From the NCBI RefSeq assembly GCF_900233005.1, contig NZ_LT960612.1, forward strand, positions 124,001 through 188,000: a stretch of DNA of 64,000 nucleotides, written 5' to 3'. Shown here piece after piece: positions 46,007-56,300 of this stretch. The stretch is from Vibrio tapetis subsp. tapetis (GTDB lineage Bacteria; Pseudomonadota; Gammaproteobacteria; Enterobacterales; Vibrionaceae). The position numbers were made by a program, and so were the translations under genes. A model generated the notes under the pieces. That model searched no databases, had not been told where the DNA came from, and saw only the letters and a list, made by a program, of their open reading frames with translations. Each line of letters starts with the position of its first letter. The stretch's first letter is position 1.

Positions 46007-46514
46007 GAATAATCTCGGTCATTTTGTTCAACAACTCATGCAAAGAATGGCTCCGGTTACGAGCACATATTTTAGCTTCTTGTTGGCACACGAAGCAGCG
46101 ACGGCGAGGTAAGTTGAGGGTGTCTCGTGAAATGGGCTTGCCATTAAGATCAATGACATCAATATCAAGCAGGCGCCCGAGGGGATGGGTATCTTCTATG
46201 TTTACCATTGCGTATTTCAAGTCCGAATATGACGATGAATTGACCGCAAGCAGTGCTTCGTATCCGGTCGCTGAAACGGTTTTTTCTACAGCAACGATGG
46301 GCAAGTCTACTGATAGACAATCGTCAATAATCGCTTTGTATCCAGCATGAAATGCCCGGCTAGATAACTCATTTCTCTTTATATTACCCACCATATTAAT
46401 GGATAAGCTAATCAGCGGTAGAGAGTGAATCGAGATCCACTCTCGTTGCCGAAAAGCACGTTGTTCTTTGCAATCAAGTAACTGCTGTAAACTGACTTTC
46501 GGCCCGCTGTGCAA
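45984..46514 (-). CDS. citX: CitX, holo-citrate lyase ACP transferase (copy 1)
   Basis: 176 residues. CitX transfers the prosthetic group precursor to the serine of apo-CitD. Matching segments are LLDCKEQRAFRQREW, HPLGRLLDIDVID, and LPRRRCFVCQQEAKICARNRSHS, with its cysteines. The start is TTG at 46514, with AAGGAG placed six to seven bases before it; that site lies in the last codons of citF, so the two are coupled. A second CitX gene lies at 55659. Confidence 0.92.
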   Translation of the reverse strand: MHSGPKVSLQQLLDCKEQRAFRQREWISIHSLPLISLSINMVGNIKRNELSSRAFHAGYKAIIDDCLSVDLPIVAVEKTVSATGYEALLAVNSSSYSDLKYAMVNIEDTHPLGRLLDIDVIDLNGKPISRDTLNLPRRRCFVCQQEAKICARNRSHSLHELLNKMTEIIHESYPNV

Positions 46515-46517
46515 AAC

Positions 46518-48032
46518 CTACTCCTTAACTTGCTTGATGGTGTCGAGCACAGATCCGTCACGATAACGAACATACCCAACTACTTTATCGTGGTACTCGA
46601 TAGGTTCCGGTCTGCCCGTTAGCAGTTGAGCACGCTGCTGCAGTGCTTCGATTGTCAAAATCGGGATACCTGCCAAAGCCAACTGTTGCGCGATACCTTC
46701 TCGTTCAGGATTAACTGCAACACCATGATCAGTAACTAATACGTCAATTTGACTGCCTACCGTCACCTTATTGAGAACAGATTCAACAACGGTTGGAATG
46801 CGACCTCTAACAAGTGGAGCAACGATTACCGTCAGGTTGGCAGAGGCCGCTGTATCACTATGTCCTCCAGATGCACCACGGATTACGCCGTCAGAGCCTG
46901 TAATCACGTTTACATTGAACTCGGTGTCTATTTCTAGGGCACTTAAAATCACAACGTCTAGACGATCAACTGCCGCTCCTTTTGAAGATGGGTTCGCGTA
47001 TTGGTTGGCTGAGATTTCAATATGATTTGGATTTCTTGCTAATGAATCTGCGGCATTAGAATCAAATGACTGAACATCAAGTAACGTCTCAATGAGTCCT
47101 TTCTCATGTAAATCGACCATTGTTGATGTTATTCCACCTAGGGCGAAACTTGCTGTTATGTTGTTGCGCAGCATTTTCTCTTCTAAGAATCGAGTGACTG
47201 CCAGCGATGCACCACCAGACCCCGTTTGAAGCGAAAAACCTTGCTGAAAATAACCAGAATGTTCGATGACTTCCGCCGCTTTTCGAGCGATCAACAACTC
47301 TCTTGGGTTGCTTGTCATGCGCGTGGCACCACCACCAATTTTGGATGCGTCTCCGACTTGATCAACTTGTACCACGCCATCGACCTGATCTTGAGCCAGT
47401 GAAGCAGGCTGATTGGGAAACGGAACGACTTGTTCTGTTAGGACAATAACGTGATGGGCATATTGCGCATCTATTTGTGCGTAGCCCAGCGAACCGCAAC
47501 GAGCGTTGCCCGTTACCGCATTTGCATTGCCGAACTCGTCAGACGTTGAAACTCCGAGAAAGGCCACATCTATATCCAGTTCACCCGTCTTAACCAGGTG
47601 AACTCTTCCTCCATGTGAATGGATATGAATGGGTTCTTCTAATAGCCCACGAGAAATCTCTTCTGCGAGTTCACCTCTTAATCCAGAAGTGTATAACTTA
47701 GTCACAACCCCACTTTTGATATGTTCTACAAGTGGCGCGTGGTTTTCAGATAGAGAACTGGAGGCTAACGTTAGGTTTTTCAGCCCCATTTCGGCAATGA
47801 TGTCCATCACCATATTGATAACTTTATCGCCACCGCGAAACGAGTGATGGAACGAAATGGTCATGCCATCTTGCAGGCCGCTATTGCGAATGGCATCTTC
47901 AATTGTTTTAAACAACTTGCGGCTTTTCTTCCCCTCGCGATTGAGCAAATGAGGCGTAAGCTGATGCGCCTCCGAAAATGGAATCAAGTCGTAAGACAAG
48001 GATTGGGTGTGGTCGGTTACTTTGTTATTCAT
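46518..48032 (-). CDS. citF: CitF, citrate lyase alpha subunit (citrate CoA-transferase)
   Basis: 504 residues from ATG at 48032, eight bases after AGGACA; an upstream in-frame start at 48068 would overlap citE. CitF swaps acetyl for citrate on the ACP thioester (citrate:acetyl-ACP transferase). Recognisable parts are SGLQDGMTISFHHSFRGGD, GGGATRMTSNPRELLIARKAAEV, FALGGITSTMVDLHEKGL and VTDHGVAVNPER. It forms citrate lyase with CitD and CitE in the cytosol. It lies 10 bases after citE. Confidence 0.95.
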   Translation of the reverse strand: MNNKVTDHTQSLSYDLIPFSEAHQLTPHLLNREGKKSRKLFKTIEDAIRNSGLQDGMTISFHHSFRGGDKVINMVMDIIAEMGLKNLTLASSSLSENHAPLVEHIKSGVVTKLYTSGLRGELAEEISRGLLEEPIHIHSHGGRVHLVKTGELDIDVAFLGVSTSDEFGNANAVTGNARCGSLGYAQIDAQYAHHVIVLTEQVVPFPNQPASLAQDQVDGVVQVDQVGDASKIGGGATRMTSNPRELLIARKAAEVIEHSGYFQQGFSLQTGSGGASLAVTRFLEEKMLRNNITASFALGGITSTMVDLHEKGLIETLLDVQSFDSNAADSLARNPNHIEISANQYANPSSKGAAVDRLDVVILSALEIDTEFNVNVITGSDGVIRGASGGHSDTAASANLTVIVAPLVRGRIPTVVESVLNKVTVGSQIDVLVTDHGVAVNPEREGIAQQLALAGIPILTIEALQQRAQLLTGRPEPIEYHDKVVGYVRYRDGSVLDTIKQVKE

Positions 48033-48042
48033 CAGACTTGTC

Positions 48043-48918
48043 CTACTGCTTAATACCTGATTCTGCACGCTCTAATGTCCAGCGAGCCCGTTCAATAATT
48101 GGTGCATCGACCATTTTTCCGTTAAGAGAGACCACCCCTGAACCCTGTTCTTCGGCTTCTTCAGCGGCTTCAATGACAGCGTATGCATGGTCGACATCTT
48201 TTTGCGACGGGGCAAAAACGTTATGTATGATTTCAATTTGGCGAGGGTTTATAAGAGACTTGCCATCAAAACCTAGAGATTTGATGTGTTCGGCTTCACG
48301 AGTAAATCCCGCTTCATTGTTTGCATCGGAGTACACGGTATCAAAAGCCATAATGCCAGCAGCACGTGCGGCTTGAAGAATACTACAGCGCGCGAAGAGC
48401 AATTCAGTGCCTTCAGGTGTACGCTCGGTTCTTAAGTCACGTACATAATCTTCAGCCCCTAAAGCAATACCAATTAAGCGTTTTGACCCCCTCGCGATCT
48501 CTACGGCATTGTTAATACCCATTGCCGATTCAATTGCTGCCAGCATTTTAGTGCTGCCTAATTCACGGCCAAATTCTATTTCTGCTTCTGCAATCACCAT
48601 TTCCATGTCGATAACATCTTGTACGCTATCTGTTTTTGCCAATCGGACTACGTTAACCCCTGCTTTTACGACGGCTTTTACATCCGCTACGCCAAACGCT
48701 GAGTCCAACCCATTAACCCTAACAATGGTCTCTATTTCTCCGTACAGCAGATGCTGCAACGCGTTATAGACCAGCATACGAGCCGTGTCTTTTTCTCGTA
48801 GAGAAACTGAATCTTCAAGGTCGAACATGATGGCATCAGGCTGATAAATAAATGAGTTACTCAACATCGCAGCGTTAGAACTCGGGACAAACAGCATACT
48901 TCTTCTTAGATGACTCAT
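48043..48918 (-). CDS. citE: CitE, citrate lyase beta subunit (citryl-ACP lyase)
   Basis: 291 residues from ATG at 48918, which shares a base with the citD stop (TAATG) and has GGGGAA upstream; a start five codons earlier is less likely. CitE cleaves citryl-ACP to oxaloacetate and acetyl-ACP. HpcH/HpaI barrel motifs: [63 protein letters not shown] and [16 protein letters not shown], including acidic magnesium ligands. Confidence 0.95.
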   Translation of the reverse strand: MSHLRRSMLFVPSSNAAMLSNSFIYQPDAIMFDLEDSVSLREKDTARMLVYNALQHLLYGEIETIVRVNGLDSAFGVADVKAVVKAGVNVVRLAKTDSVQDVIDMEMVIAEAEIEFGRELGSTKMLAAIESAMGINNAVEIARGSKRLIGIALGAEDYVRDLRTERTPEGTELLFARCSILQAARAAGIMAFDTVYSDANNEAGFTREAEHIKSLGFDGKSLINPRQIEIIHNVFAPSQKDVDHAYAVIEAAEEAEEQGSGVVSLNGKMVDAPIIERARWTLERAESGIKQ

Positions 48919-49217
48919 TAGACGGTTCCCCATACGATGTCTTGGTCACCAATACTGGCGGCTCGCATAATCGCAGCTTGCACTCTCGCACGAATGACAC
49001 AATCTAGTGCGCCTTTATCGTTCACGACGACTAGCGCTGACTTCACTCCCATTTCATCTAGAGTGCTTGTTACAACCTGACGGATCGCCGAAGCGAACTG
49101 CTTTTCAACCGAACTATTAATGTCTATTTCGACTTGATTACTGAAACATGGGGAGACTTCTACAAGTAAATCACTCGATTCGAGTGTTCCCGCATAAGAT
49201 CTCTGATTGATGTGCAT
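48918..49217 (-). CDS. citD: CitD, citrate lyase gamma subunit (acyl carrier protein)
   Basis: 99 residues from ATG at 49217, six bases after AAGGA. The N-terminus [21 protein letters not shown] matches other CitD proteins; a Ser of the TLESSD segment carries the prosthetic group. INSSVEKQF and [17 protein letters not shown] are also family-typical. It is the first gene of the citDEFXG operon. Confidence 0.95.
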   Translation of the reverse strand: MHINQRSYAGTLESSDLLVEVSPCFSNQVEIDINSSVEKQFASAIRQVVTSTLDEMGVKSALVVVNDKGALDCVIRARVQAAIMRAASIGDQDIVWGTV

Positions 49218-49445
49218 ATTCAATCCTTAGGATTCGTTAATTGGATGACTAATAATTTTTTCCGTCGTATAAATACCCGACTTCTTTAATGGATATTGTC
49301 TGCCAACCTAAGGGGGAATATGGGGATGACGCTCATGTTTCGTCGTAGGGTAAACACCATTAATGGGTTTAATGGTTTTAACTAAATAATCAGAAAAGTT
49401 AAGATGTAAAAAAGACCAATTGAAAAATTCCTTACCGACTAAAAC
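49218..49445. promoter_or_regulatory. Upstream region of citDEFXG
   Basis: About 230 bases between the citB terminator and citD, A/T-rich, presumed to hold the citD promoter and CitB sites. A segment TTAATGGTTTTAACTAA (about 49367-49383) resembles the reverse of the motif at 55548 only weakly. No exact operator can be named. Confidence 0.4.
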
Positions 49446-49481
49446 AAAAAAACCACCTGTCCGAGAATCCACAGGTGGTTT
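49446..49481 (-). terminator. Rho-independent terminator after citB
   Basis: Perfect 11-bp stem AAACCACCTGT / ACAGGTGGTTT with a ten-base loop and a run of T on the minus strand, 48 bases after the citB stop. Confidence 0.92.
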
Positions 49482-49528
49482 AGCTTCCATGCCCTTATAG
49501 CCTTTGCTTTTGCCTAACGCCCTAAACC

Positions 49529-50218
49529 CTACGCATTTTTTACATAAACACGCTCAGGTCGACCAACCCGACCATGCTCGTTTTCTACCGTAAGAAAGCC
49601 GCTAGCGGAACAGAACTCTAAATAACGGCGAGCCGTGGTTTTACTGATTCCGACTTCACTGCCTAAGCTTTCTGCCGTGAACTTAATTCCGCAATTCTCA
49701 GAGAAAACTTGCTTAATTTTATCCAGCGTTAACTCGCCAATGCCTTTTGGGAGACGACTCGATACCTTGTCACGCGCTTGCATATTAAACAAATCATCAA
49801 CGTGACGCTGACTAATATTGTCAAAGGCATTTATGGCGCTGTTATATTTCAAATAACGATTAAGAGTTTCCTGCAGTCGATCATAAGAGACGGGTTTTAA
49901 AAGGTAGTCGAAACAACCGCATTGTAGAGCATCTTTTACGGTGTCCATCTCGCTAGATGCAGTTACGAGGATTACGTCTGGCTGATTGCCGCTCTTATCA
50001 GCCACAATCTCACGCAGCAGTTCGATACCGCGCCCGTCGGGTAGATAATTGTCCAACAATATTAATCTAGGTTTGTTTACCCGGATCATGGTTTTAGCCA
50101 TCGCAATAGTAGAAGCAATGCCTATTGGGTTAAAACGCACCGTCTGCCGCAAAAACTGTGCATGTAGTTCCGCAATGCCAACTTCATCTTCGATTATGAG
50201 TACGTCAATAGTGTTCAT
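49529..50218 (-). CDS. citB: CitB/DpiA-family response regulator
   Basis: 229 residues. The receiver domain (about 1-120) has acidic EDE near the start, phospho-acceptor Asp in LILLDNYLPDGRG and Lys in LLKPVSYDRL. The C-terminal part (about 150-229) has the CitB-type helix-turn-helix, SLGSEVGISKTTARRYLEFC. With CitA it turns on citrate fermentation genes under anoxia. It overlaps citA as ATGA. Confidence 0.92.
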   Translation of the reverse strand: MNTIDVLIIEDEVGIAELHAQFLRQTVRFNPIGIASTIAMAKTMIRVNKPRLILLDNYLPDGRGIELLREIVADKSGNQPDVILVTASSEMDTVKDALQCGCFDYLLKPVSYDRLQETLNRYLKYNSAINAFDNISQRHVDDLFNMQARDKVSSRLPKGIGELTLDKIKQVFSENCGIKFTAESLGSEVGISKTTARRYLEFCSASGFLTVENEHGRVGRPERVYVKNA

Positions 50219-51864
50219 TCGTTATTACCTTGATTCGGAATAAAAATAGAAAATATGGTTCCCTTGGGCTCAGCGTCATCAACCAATATCACGCCCCCTG
50301 AATTAGTCACGTATCGATTGATTAAATAGAGACCTATTCCATGTCCGTCACTATCATCTTTACTTGTGACACCACGGCTAAAAATCGTCGCGGCAATATT
50401 AGCAGATATACCGCATCCGTTATCGCCAACTTCAATAACTAAGTCACTGCCTGCGTCCGTGATTAACACTGTAATAACCTTGTTGCTATCAGGATTTTTT
50501 AGTGTTGCCTCAAATGCATTGTCAATTAGATTACCAATTATTGCGGACAACTCATTTGGTTCAATTTTTTCATTTAAACTATATAACTGACAAGTTGGGT
50601 CAAACTCTAAGTTGAGCCCTAATTCCTGTGACTTTGCATATTTACCTAACAATATCCCAGCAACTTGGGTGCACTTTATGCGCGAACTAACAAAATCTAT
50701 TAACTGTTGCTTTCGATTATTTTCACTATTAATCAATGCTAATGCTGAGTCATTCGCACCAATCTCTATCATTCCTGCTATCGTAGATAATTTATTTGCA
50801 TGTTCGTGTCTCATTACCCTGAGATTATCGGTATATTGTTTTATTTGTGTTAATTCAGCCGTCAATGAATTAATGTCATTTTTATGTCTAAAACTAACAA
50901 CCCAACCCACTAAAATATTGTTATCAAATATTGCAACTCTGTTAGCGATTAACGTTTGTCCATTAATTGAAACTATTTCATCTTTTATATTTTTGTCGAA
51001 CGGGGTTTGAAAGAAAAATTGAGAATTAGTAACAAACTCCAAAATACTACGCGACTTCAGGTAAGCGACGTCCTTATCCGTATCTAGCAATTCCAATGCG
51101 GTTTTGTTTAAAGTGAGAATATGCCCTGCTTTATCCAGTGCGATTACTCCTTCGTACACCGATTGAAGAATGGACTTTTGAAGGTGGAGAGCTAAGGCGA
51201 TTTCCTCTGGTTCCATGCCATTCATCTTGTTTTTAATATGGCTAGAAAAGGCCCACGCGCCTAAAATTGTTAACAGGATAATGATGATGACCTCATAAAT
51301 GAGGGGTTCAAAATAAAAAGCAAGCCATTGATCAAATCGATTTAACAAGTAACCAACTGAAACGACACCTATAATTTCACCATCAAAATCAATAATTGCA
51401 GCTTTGCCTCTTACGCCATAACCTAAGCTGCCTTCTTTAATTGAAATATAAGATTCACCACGCTCTAAAACGCCCTGATTGTCACCACCTTGCATTGGTT
51501 TTCCGATACGTGTCTTCACAGGGTGAGATAAACGAATACCCGACTCATCACCAATAACAATAAAACTGGCATCCGATATTTTATGTAATCTGGTTGTTAC
51601 TCGCTCAATAACCGCAACATTTTTAATCCTGACTTCTTGAATTAATTCTGGGTCACTCGCGATCTCTTTGGCTTGAATTAACGCACGAGTTCCAACTTGA
51701 TGTTCAAGTGACTTTAGTAATGTACGATGAAAATTACCACCCGCAATAGCTAATTGGACTAACATTAACGCAAAGATTAGGATAAAAACTTGCTCTCTAA
51801 ATGAAAGCCTATTTTTCAACCATTCCATTAATTGCATAGGGGCAGCCTTCATATACCCATTCAT
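50215..51864 (-). CDS. citA: CitA/DpiB-family citrate-sensing histidine kinase
   Basis: 549 residues. Two membrane helices (about 27-45 and 185-205) enclose a periplasmic PAS-like sensor; GIRLSHP and RIGKPMQGGD match the citrate-binding region of CitA/DcuS sensors. A cytosolic PAS domain follows (about 235-330). The kinase has its phospho-acceptor His in MRHEHANKLSTI and intact N, G1 and G2 boxes (IDNAFEAT, GDNGCGI, GHGIGLYLI). The first ATG (51864) nearly touches AAAGG, so ATG four codons later may be the true start. Confidence 0.92.
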   Translation of the reverse strand: MNGYMKAAPMQLMEWLKNRLSFREQVFILIFALMLVQLAIAGGNFHRTLLKSLEHQVGTRALIQAKEIASDPELIQEVRIKNVAVIERVTTRLHKISDASFIVIGDESGIRLSHPVKTRIGKPMQGGDNQGVLERGESYISIKEGSLGYGVRGKAAIIDFDGEIIGVVSVGYLLNRFDQWLAFYFEPLIYEVIIIILLTILGAWAFSSHIKNKMNGMEPEEIALALHLQKSILQSVYEGVIALDKAGHILTLNKTALELLDTDKDVAYLKSRSILEFVTNSQFFFQTPFDKNIKDEIVSINGQTLIANRVAIFDNNILVGWVVSFRHKNDINSLTAELTQIKQYTDNLRVMRHEHANKLSTIAGMIEIGANDSALALINSENNRKQQLIDFVSSRIKCTQVAGILLGKYAKSQELGLNLEFDPTCQLYSLNEKIEPNELSAIIGNLIDNAFEATLKNPDSNKVITVLITDAGSDLVIEVGDNGCGISANIAATIFSRGVTSKDDSDGHGIGLYLINRYVTNSGGVILVDDAEPKGTIFSIFIPNQGNNE

Positions 51865-51913
51865 CCTTTATTAATTAATATATCTCACAATAATATTGTG
51901 CCTGTTTAAAAAT

Positions 51914-51941
51914 AAAAAGGAAGATCTCACGATCTTCCTTT
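51914..51941 (-). terminator. Rho-independent terminator after oadB
   Basis: Perfect 11-bp stem AAAGGAAGATC / GATCTTCCTTT around TCAC, followed on the minus strand by TTTTTATTTTT. It separates oadGAB from citAB. Confidence 0.9.
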
Positions 51942-51952
51942 ATATAACTTTG

Positions 51953-53257
51953 CTAGCCTCCGATCACATATTTGATCATTACTCCCGCAGCAACCGCAGA
52001 ACCAATAACACCCGCTACGTTGGGCCCCATAGCATGCATTAACAAAAAGTTTTGCGGGTTAGCTTCCAAGCCCACTTTATTTGTTACACGTGCTGCCATC
52101 GGAACCGCTGATACCCCAGCAGAGCCCAGCAGTGGATTAACTTTGTCTTTACACACTTTATTCATTGCTTTCGCCATCAACAAGCCAGCCGCTGTACCGA
52201 CACAGAAGGCAACGATTCCTAATGCTAAGATCCCTAAAGTTTGCGGCTGCAAAAACTTATCTGCCATCAATTTAGAACCAACAGAAAGACCTAAAAAGAT
52301 TGTCATGATATTGATGAGTGCATTTTGTGCCGTATCAGATAGGCGCTCAACGACTCCACACTCACGCATTAAGTTACCGAAACAGAACATACCTAAAAGC
52401 GGGGTCGCCGACGGAAGGAGCATCGCAATTAAAATCAGCAACATCAGAGGGAAGCAGACTTTTTCGATCTTGCTCACCACTCGCAATTGCGACATCGTGA
52501 TCTTACGTTCAGCTTCTGTCGTTAGCGCTCGCATAATAGGCGGTTGAATCATTGGAACTAATGCCATGTATGAATAGGCAGCAACGGCAATAGCACCGAG
52601 TAACTCTGGAGCTAACATGCTCGATACATAGATTGCCGTAGGACCATCAGCACCTCCGATAATGCCTATAGCAGCAGCTTGCGCAACGCTAAAGTCCATA
52701 ATGCCCAGTTGGCTCAGACCGAGAGCCCCAAGTACTGTTGCAAAAATACCAAACTGAGCTGCAGCGCCAAGCAAGAGTGTTTTCGGGTTAGCAAGTAACG
52801 GTCCAAAGTCTGTCATTGCGCCAACACCCATGAAAATAACCAAAGGCCCAACACCAGAGGCTATTGCAACACTGTAAAACGTGTACAACATGCCGTCGCT
52901 GTAATTGTATTGCTCTGCCAACAGGTTCAAGGCTACTTTGTCTTGCGGCGATGCCATATGATAAGCATGCTTTATTGTTTCGGGTGCACTATCTGCAAGG
53001 TTTAGCACAGCAGAAAACGCACTCATGACTTCGGTTTTCCCTGCATATATTGCCGCTTCGACACCACTAACGGCAAGATTAGCATCTGGCAAGTTGGCTA
53101 AGATCCCACCTAAACCGATAGGCACTAAAAGTAAGGGCTCAAAGTTTTTTACAATGGCGAGATAAAGTAACCCTAAACCCACAATAATCATGATCGCTTG
53201 ACCATATTGTAAGTGAAGGAAGCCAAAATCTCGGACCAAGGCTAAAATACTGTCCAT
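51953..53257 (-). CDS. oadB: OadB, oxaloacetate decarboxylase beta subunit (sodium pump)
   Basis: 434 residues, about ten membrane segments. OadB decarboxylates carboxybiotin and moves sodium outward. Diagnostic segments: [52 protein letters not shown], and [18 protein letters not shown]. It is the last gene of oadGAB, nine bases after oadA, with AAGGGA before the ATG. Confidence 0.96.
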   Translation of the reverse strand: MDSILALVRDFGFLHLQYGQAIMIIVGLGLLYLAIVKNFEPLLLVPIGLGGILANLPDANLAVSGVEAAIYAGKTEVMSAFSAVLNLADSAPETIKHAYHMASPQDKVALNLLAEQYNYSDGMLYTFYSVAIASGVGPLVIFMGVGAMTDFGPLLANPKTLLLGAAAQFGIFATVLGALGLSQLGIMDFSVAQAAAIGIIGGADGPTAIYVSSMLAPELLGAIAVAAYSYMALVPMIQPPIMRALTTEAERKITMSQLRVVSKIEKVCFPLMLLILIAMLLPSATPLLGMFCFGNLMRECGVVERLSDTAQNALINIMTIFLGLSVGSKLMADKFLQPQTLGILALGIVAFCVGTAAGLLMAKAMNKVCKDKVNPLLGSAGVSAVPMAARVTNKVGLEANPQNFLLMHAMGPNVAGVIGSAVAAGVMIKYVIGG

Positions 53258-53266
53258 TTTAATCCC

Positions 53267-55069
53267 TTACGCCAATGCGACTAATGCGTCGCCAACTTGA
53301 ACCGAATCACCCTCGGACACACTTAGGCTTTCGACAACCCCACCCCTTGCTGCACGAATTTCTGTTTCCATTTTCATCGCTTCTAGAATGAGAATAACTT
53401 CACCTTCTTTAACCAGTTGGCCTATTTTTGCGTGAATTTTCCATATATTCCCAGCCAAAGGCGCAGCAACTGTTTCGGCATCACCAGAAGGAGAAACCGG
53501 CGCTGCTGAAACAGGCGCTGCTAATGGTATGGTGCTAGAGCTTGCTAATACTTCGGGATCAGCACCTTCGTTAATTTTCACAACGTAACTTTGGTTATTA
53601 ACGTTAACCGTGTAAATGCCTTCGTCTTCTTTCGTTTGTGACGCCTTTTTTGTCGCTATTGCTTGCGTGGGCATTTCTGGTACAGGTTCGAAGGCATCTG
53701 GATTGTTGCGGTTTTCTAGGAACTTCCAACCAACTTGGTCGAATAGAGCGATGGTCAACACGTCATCAACTTTGCTCTCGGCTAACTCTATTCCCTTCTG
53801 TTTTGCCTGTGCAATGACAGATTGAGTGAGCATTTCCATTTCTGAGTCGATCAGATCGGCCGGACGACAAGTGATCGCATCAGCCCCATCAAGCACTCGA
53901 GATTGCAGTTCACGGTTCATTGGTGCTGGGGTTTGACCATATTCTCCTTTCAATACACCGGCCGTTTCTTTGGTTATGGTTTTGTATCGCTCTCCCATCA
54001 TTACGTTGATAACCGCTTGTGTACCGACAATTTGTGAAGTTGGTGTCACCAGAGGGATAAAACCTAGGTCTTCACGAACTCTCGGAATTTCTTCCAACAC
54101 TTGGTCCATTCTGTCTAAGGCATTTTGCTGTTTAAGCTGACCTTCCATGTTAGTCAACATGCCACCAGGAACTTGCGCGACGAGAATACGCGAATCAGAA
54201 CCTTTTAATTGGCCTTCGAAATCATGATACTTTTTGCGCACTTCACGAAAGTAAGCGGCGATGCTTTCTAATTTTTCGACATTTAATCCGGTATCACGCT
54301 TGGTTCCCCTAAGAGCCGCAACAATAGACTCGGTGCACGGGTGTCCATACGTTCCGCTCATTGAAGAAATAGCGGTATCAACTCGGTCAACGCCTGCTTC
54401 GATTGCTTTTAGTAACGTCATGTCAGCAAGGCCCGCTGTCGAATGACAATGCAGATGTAGCTCTACATCCAGCTGTTTTTTAAGTGTCGACACCAACTCG
54501 TAGGACTCATACGGTGTCATCACGCCGGCCATATCTTTTATCGCAATCGAATCCACACCGGTTTCTACTAGTTGCTCCGCAACGTCAACCCACGATTGCA
54601 TGGTATGGACTGGGCTCGTGGTATAGCAAATCGTACCTTGTGCATGTCCACCTTGCTTCTTAACAGCTTTGATCGCTTGTTGCATATTACGGACATCATT
54701 TAGCGCATCAAAAACACGGAATACATCCATTCCATTTGCGACGGCGCGTTCAACAAATTTGTCTACCACATCATCGGCATAATGGCGGTAACCTAATATA
54801 TTCTGGCCACGAAACAACATTTGTTGCTTGGTGTTCGGCATGGCTTTTTTTAATTCACGTAAGCGATGCCACGGATCTTCACCTAAAAAGCGTATGCATG
54901 AATCGAATGTTGCCCCGCCCCACGTTTCAAGTGACCAATAACCGATGTTGTCTAATTCTGATGCAATTGGCAGCATGTCGTCTAAACGCAGACGTGTCGC
55001 GAATAATGATTGGTGAGCGTCTCGTAAAACGACATCCGTGACGCCTAATGGCTTAACAATGTTGGACAT
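53267..55069 (-). CDS. oadA: OadA, oxaloacetate decarboxylase alpha subunit
   Basis: 600 residues. The carboxyltransferase barrel (about 1-460, starting [19 protein letters not shown]) moves CO2 from oxaloacetate to biotin. [14 protein letters not shown] contains His metal ligands. A Pro/Ala-rich linker (about 505-530) leads to the biotinyl domain with EAMKMET, whose Lys carries biotin. GGGGAT precedes the ATG. Oxaloacetate made by citrate lyase is its substrate. Confidence 0.96.
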   Translation of the reverse strand: MSNIVKPLGVTDVVLRDAHQSLFATRLRLDDMLPIASELDNIGYWSLETWGGATFDSCIRFLGEDPWHRLRELKKAMPNTKQQMLFRGQNILGYRHYADDVVDKFVERAVANGMDVFRVFDALNDVRNMQQAIKAVKKQGGHAQGTICYTTSPVHTMQSWVDVAEQLVETGVDSIAIKDMAGVMTPYESYELVSTLKKQLDVELHLHCHSTAGLADMTLLKAIEAGVDRVDTAISSMSGTYGHPCTESIVAALRGTKRDTGLNVEKLESIAAYFREVRKKYHDFEGQLKGSDSRILVAQVPGGMLTNMEGQLKQQNALDRMDQVLEEIPRVREDLGFIPLVTPTSQIVGTQAVINVMMGERYKTITKETAGVLKGEYGQTPAPMNRELQSRVLDGADAITCRPADLIDSEMEMLTQSVIAQAKQKGIELAESKVDDVLTIALFDQVGWKFLENRNNPDAFEPVPEMPTQAIATKKASQTKEDEGIYTVNVNNQSYVVKINEGADPEVLASSSTIPLAAPVSAAPVSPSGDAETVAAPLAGNIWKIHAKIGQLVKEGEVILILEAMKMETEIRAARGGVVESLSVSEGDSVQVGDALVALA

Positions 55070-55086
55070 GGTGATCCCCTGTAATC

Positions 55087-55326
55087 CTAACTGAATTTTT
55101 TCTTGTGATGATGCAATGCAGCTGAAATCGCTGCGACTAAAGTGTCGTCTGAAGGTGCATATTTTGTTGCAGGTGCAGCGGCGTTGACCGCAGGCGGTTC
55201 AAAACGACAAGCGAGGTTGGTTAAAAGACGAATTGCGCCAACCAGCAAACATAGAAAGCAAAAAACAAAGCCCATGCCGAGCGCCATGAGAGTAATGCCT
55301 TCAAATATAATTGGATCTTGATTCAT
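55087..55326 (-). CDS. oadG: OadG, oxaloacetate decarboxylase gamma subunit
   Basis: 79 residues. One membrane helix (about 11-33, [23 protein letters not shown]) is followed by a short soluble part with a basic His/Lys tail ([10 protein letters not shown]), which in OadG proteins helps hold zinc and joins the alpha and beta subunits. It is the first gene of oadGAB. The ribosome site is weak. Confidence 0.93.
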   Translation of the reverse strand: MNQDPIIFEGITLMALGMGFVFCFLCLLVGAIRLLTNLACRFEPPAVNAAAPATKYAPSDDTLVAAISAALHHHKKKFS

Positions 55327-55547
55327 ATTATGTTGAAACCATCTTGCTGAAAGTTTCTCTAGTCTACGTAGCGTGATCGATTTTCTTCGTGAAGCCCATC
55401 ATTCAATTTCGTTCATTAAACTACTTAAATGGTGTTTATAAATTTTATTATTTATCGAACTCCAGTTAAGAATTTTGCTGTTAGTTTGGTCACAAAAAAA
55501 CACCGTTAAAAATTAAAAATATCTATAATCTAAATAAATTCATTTAG

Positions 55548-55564
55548 GTCATTTAAAACACTAT
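55548..55564 (+). promoter_or_regulatory. Recurring 17-base motif upstream of oadG and citX2
   Basis: GTCATTTAAAACACTAT lies 222 bases before oadG and 95 before the divergent citX copy 2. The same sequence with one change is at 61057 before tctC. It is a candidate CitB binding site. The rest of 55327-55658 is A/T-rich without a gene. Confidence 0.5.
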
Positions 55565-55658
55565 TACCATAGATAATTGTTCAGCAACGCAGAAATAAAT
55601 ACCCCCTCATCCTTTACACTTTAATAACAAATATCCAAGAACGATTAAGGGATGAGCC

Positions 55659-56180
55659 ATGCCTACCACGACACTTCATGATCTTTTCATGAGCAAACAC
55701 CAACGAGTTGAACGTCAGAACGAGCTTGTATTTCACCATAAGCTTCCCCTTGTGACTCTTACCTTGCATATGCCCGTTGAATTGGCCAAAAAGTCCTACA
55801 CTAAGGTCATTTTTCAAAGCGCAATCAACGCAATACAAGGCCAGTTAGCTGAATTAGGATGGGCAATTGCAACCCGGCAACTAATGCACCTTAACATCGG
55901 CTCTGAAGCGCTGTTTGTTGTCGATACCACCTCGGCCAATCAACTTAAAAAAGCGATGATCAAAATAGAACGTCACCACCCTCTTGGTGCAATCTTTAAT
56001 ATTGATGTCAGTGATGCGCGCGGCAAGACCATTTCTCGGAAATCCAGTCAGCTTCCTCCTCGTCAATGCATCATTTGTGATGAAATTGCCCAACGTTGTA
56101 ATATGAATAATAAGCATTCGATTAGTGAAATCGAAACCAAAATTCTAGCCCTGTGCGACAGGCAAGTTAACGTAAGCTAG
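55659..56180 (+). CDS. CitX-like protein (copy 2)
   Basis: 173 residues. It has the same layout as the CitX at 45984: LFMSKHQRVERQNELVFHH at the start, HHPLGAIFNIDVSDARG in the middle and LPPRQCIICDEIAQRCNMNNKHS near the end. The Cys residues and the HPLG motif are kept, so it may be an active ACP transferase. It is the only plus-strand gene of the cluster, with AAGGGATG before the ATG, and lies between oadGAB and citC. The two copies look clearly diverged, roughly a quarter to a third identical by eye. Confidence 0.85.
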   Translation: MPTTTLHDLFMSKHQRVERQNELVFHHKLPLVTLTLHMPVELAKKSYTKVIFQSAINAIQGQLAELGWAIATRQLMHLNIGSEALFVVDTTSANQLKKAMIKIERHHPLGAIFNIDVSDARGKTISRKSSQLPPRQCIICDEIAQRCNMNNKHSISEIETKILALCDRQVNVS

Positions 56181-56199
56181 TTCTTTCAGTTACTCACAT

Positions 56200-56233
56200 A
56201 AAAAACGCCAAGCTGAATAGCTTGGCGTTTTTT
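56200..56233. terminator. Bidirectional terminator between citX copy 2 and citC
   Basis: Fifteen-base perfect stem AAAAAACGCCAAGCT / AGCTTGGCGTTTTTT with a GAAT loop, giving a T tract on both strands between the converging genes. Confidence 0.95.
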
Positions 56234-56300
56234 ATATTATATTGGATGGCAATCGGCTCACTGGCCATTATCTCTTGTTTGTTCAAACGACACCTACAAC

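Noticed and set aside
48033-48068. Upstream start for citF
   Set aside because: It would overlap citE, while ATG at 48032 has a well-placed AGGACA site and fits the family length.
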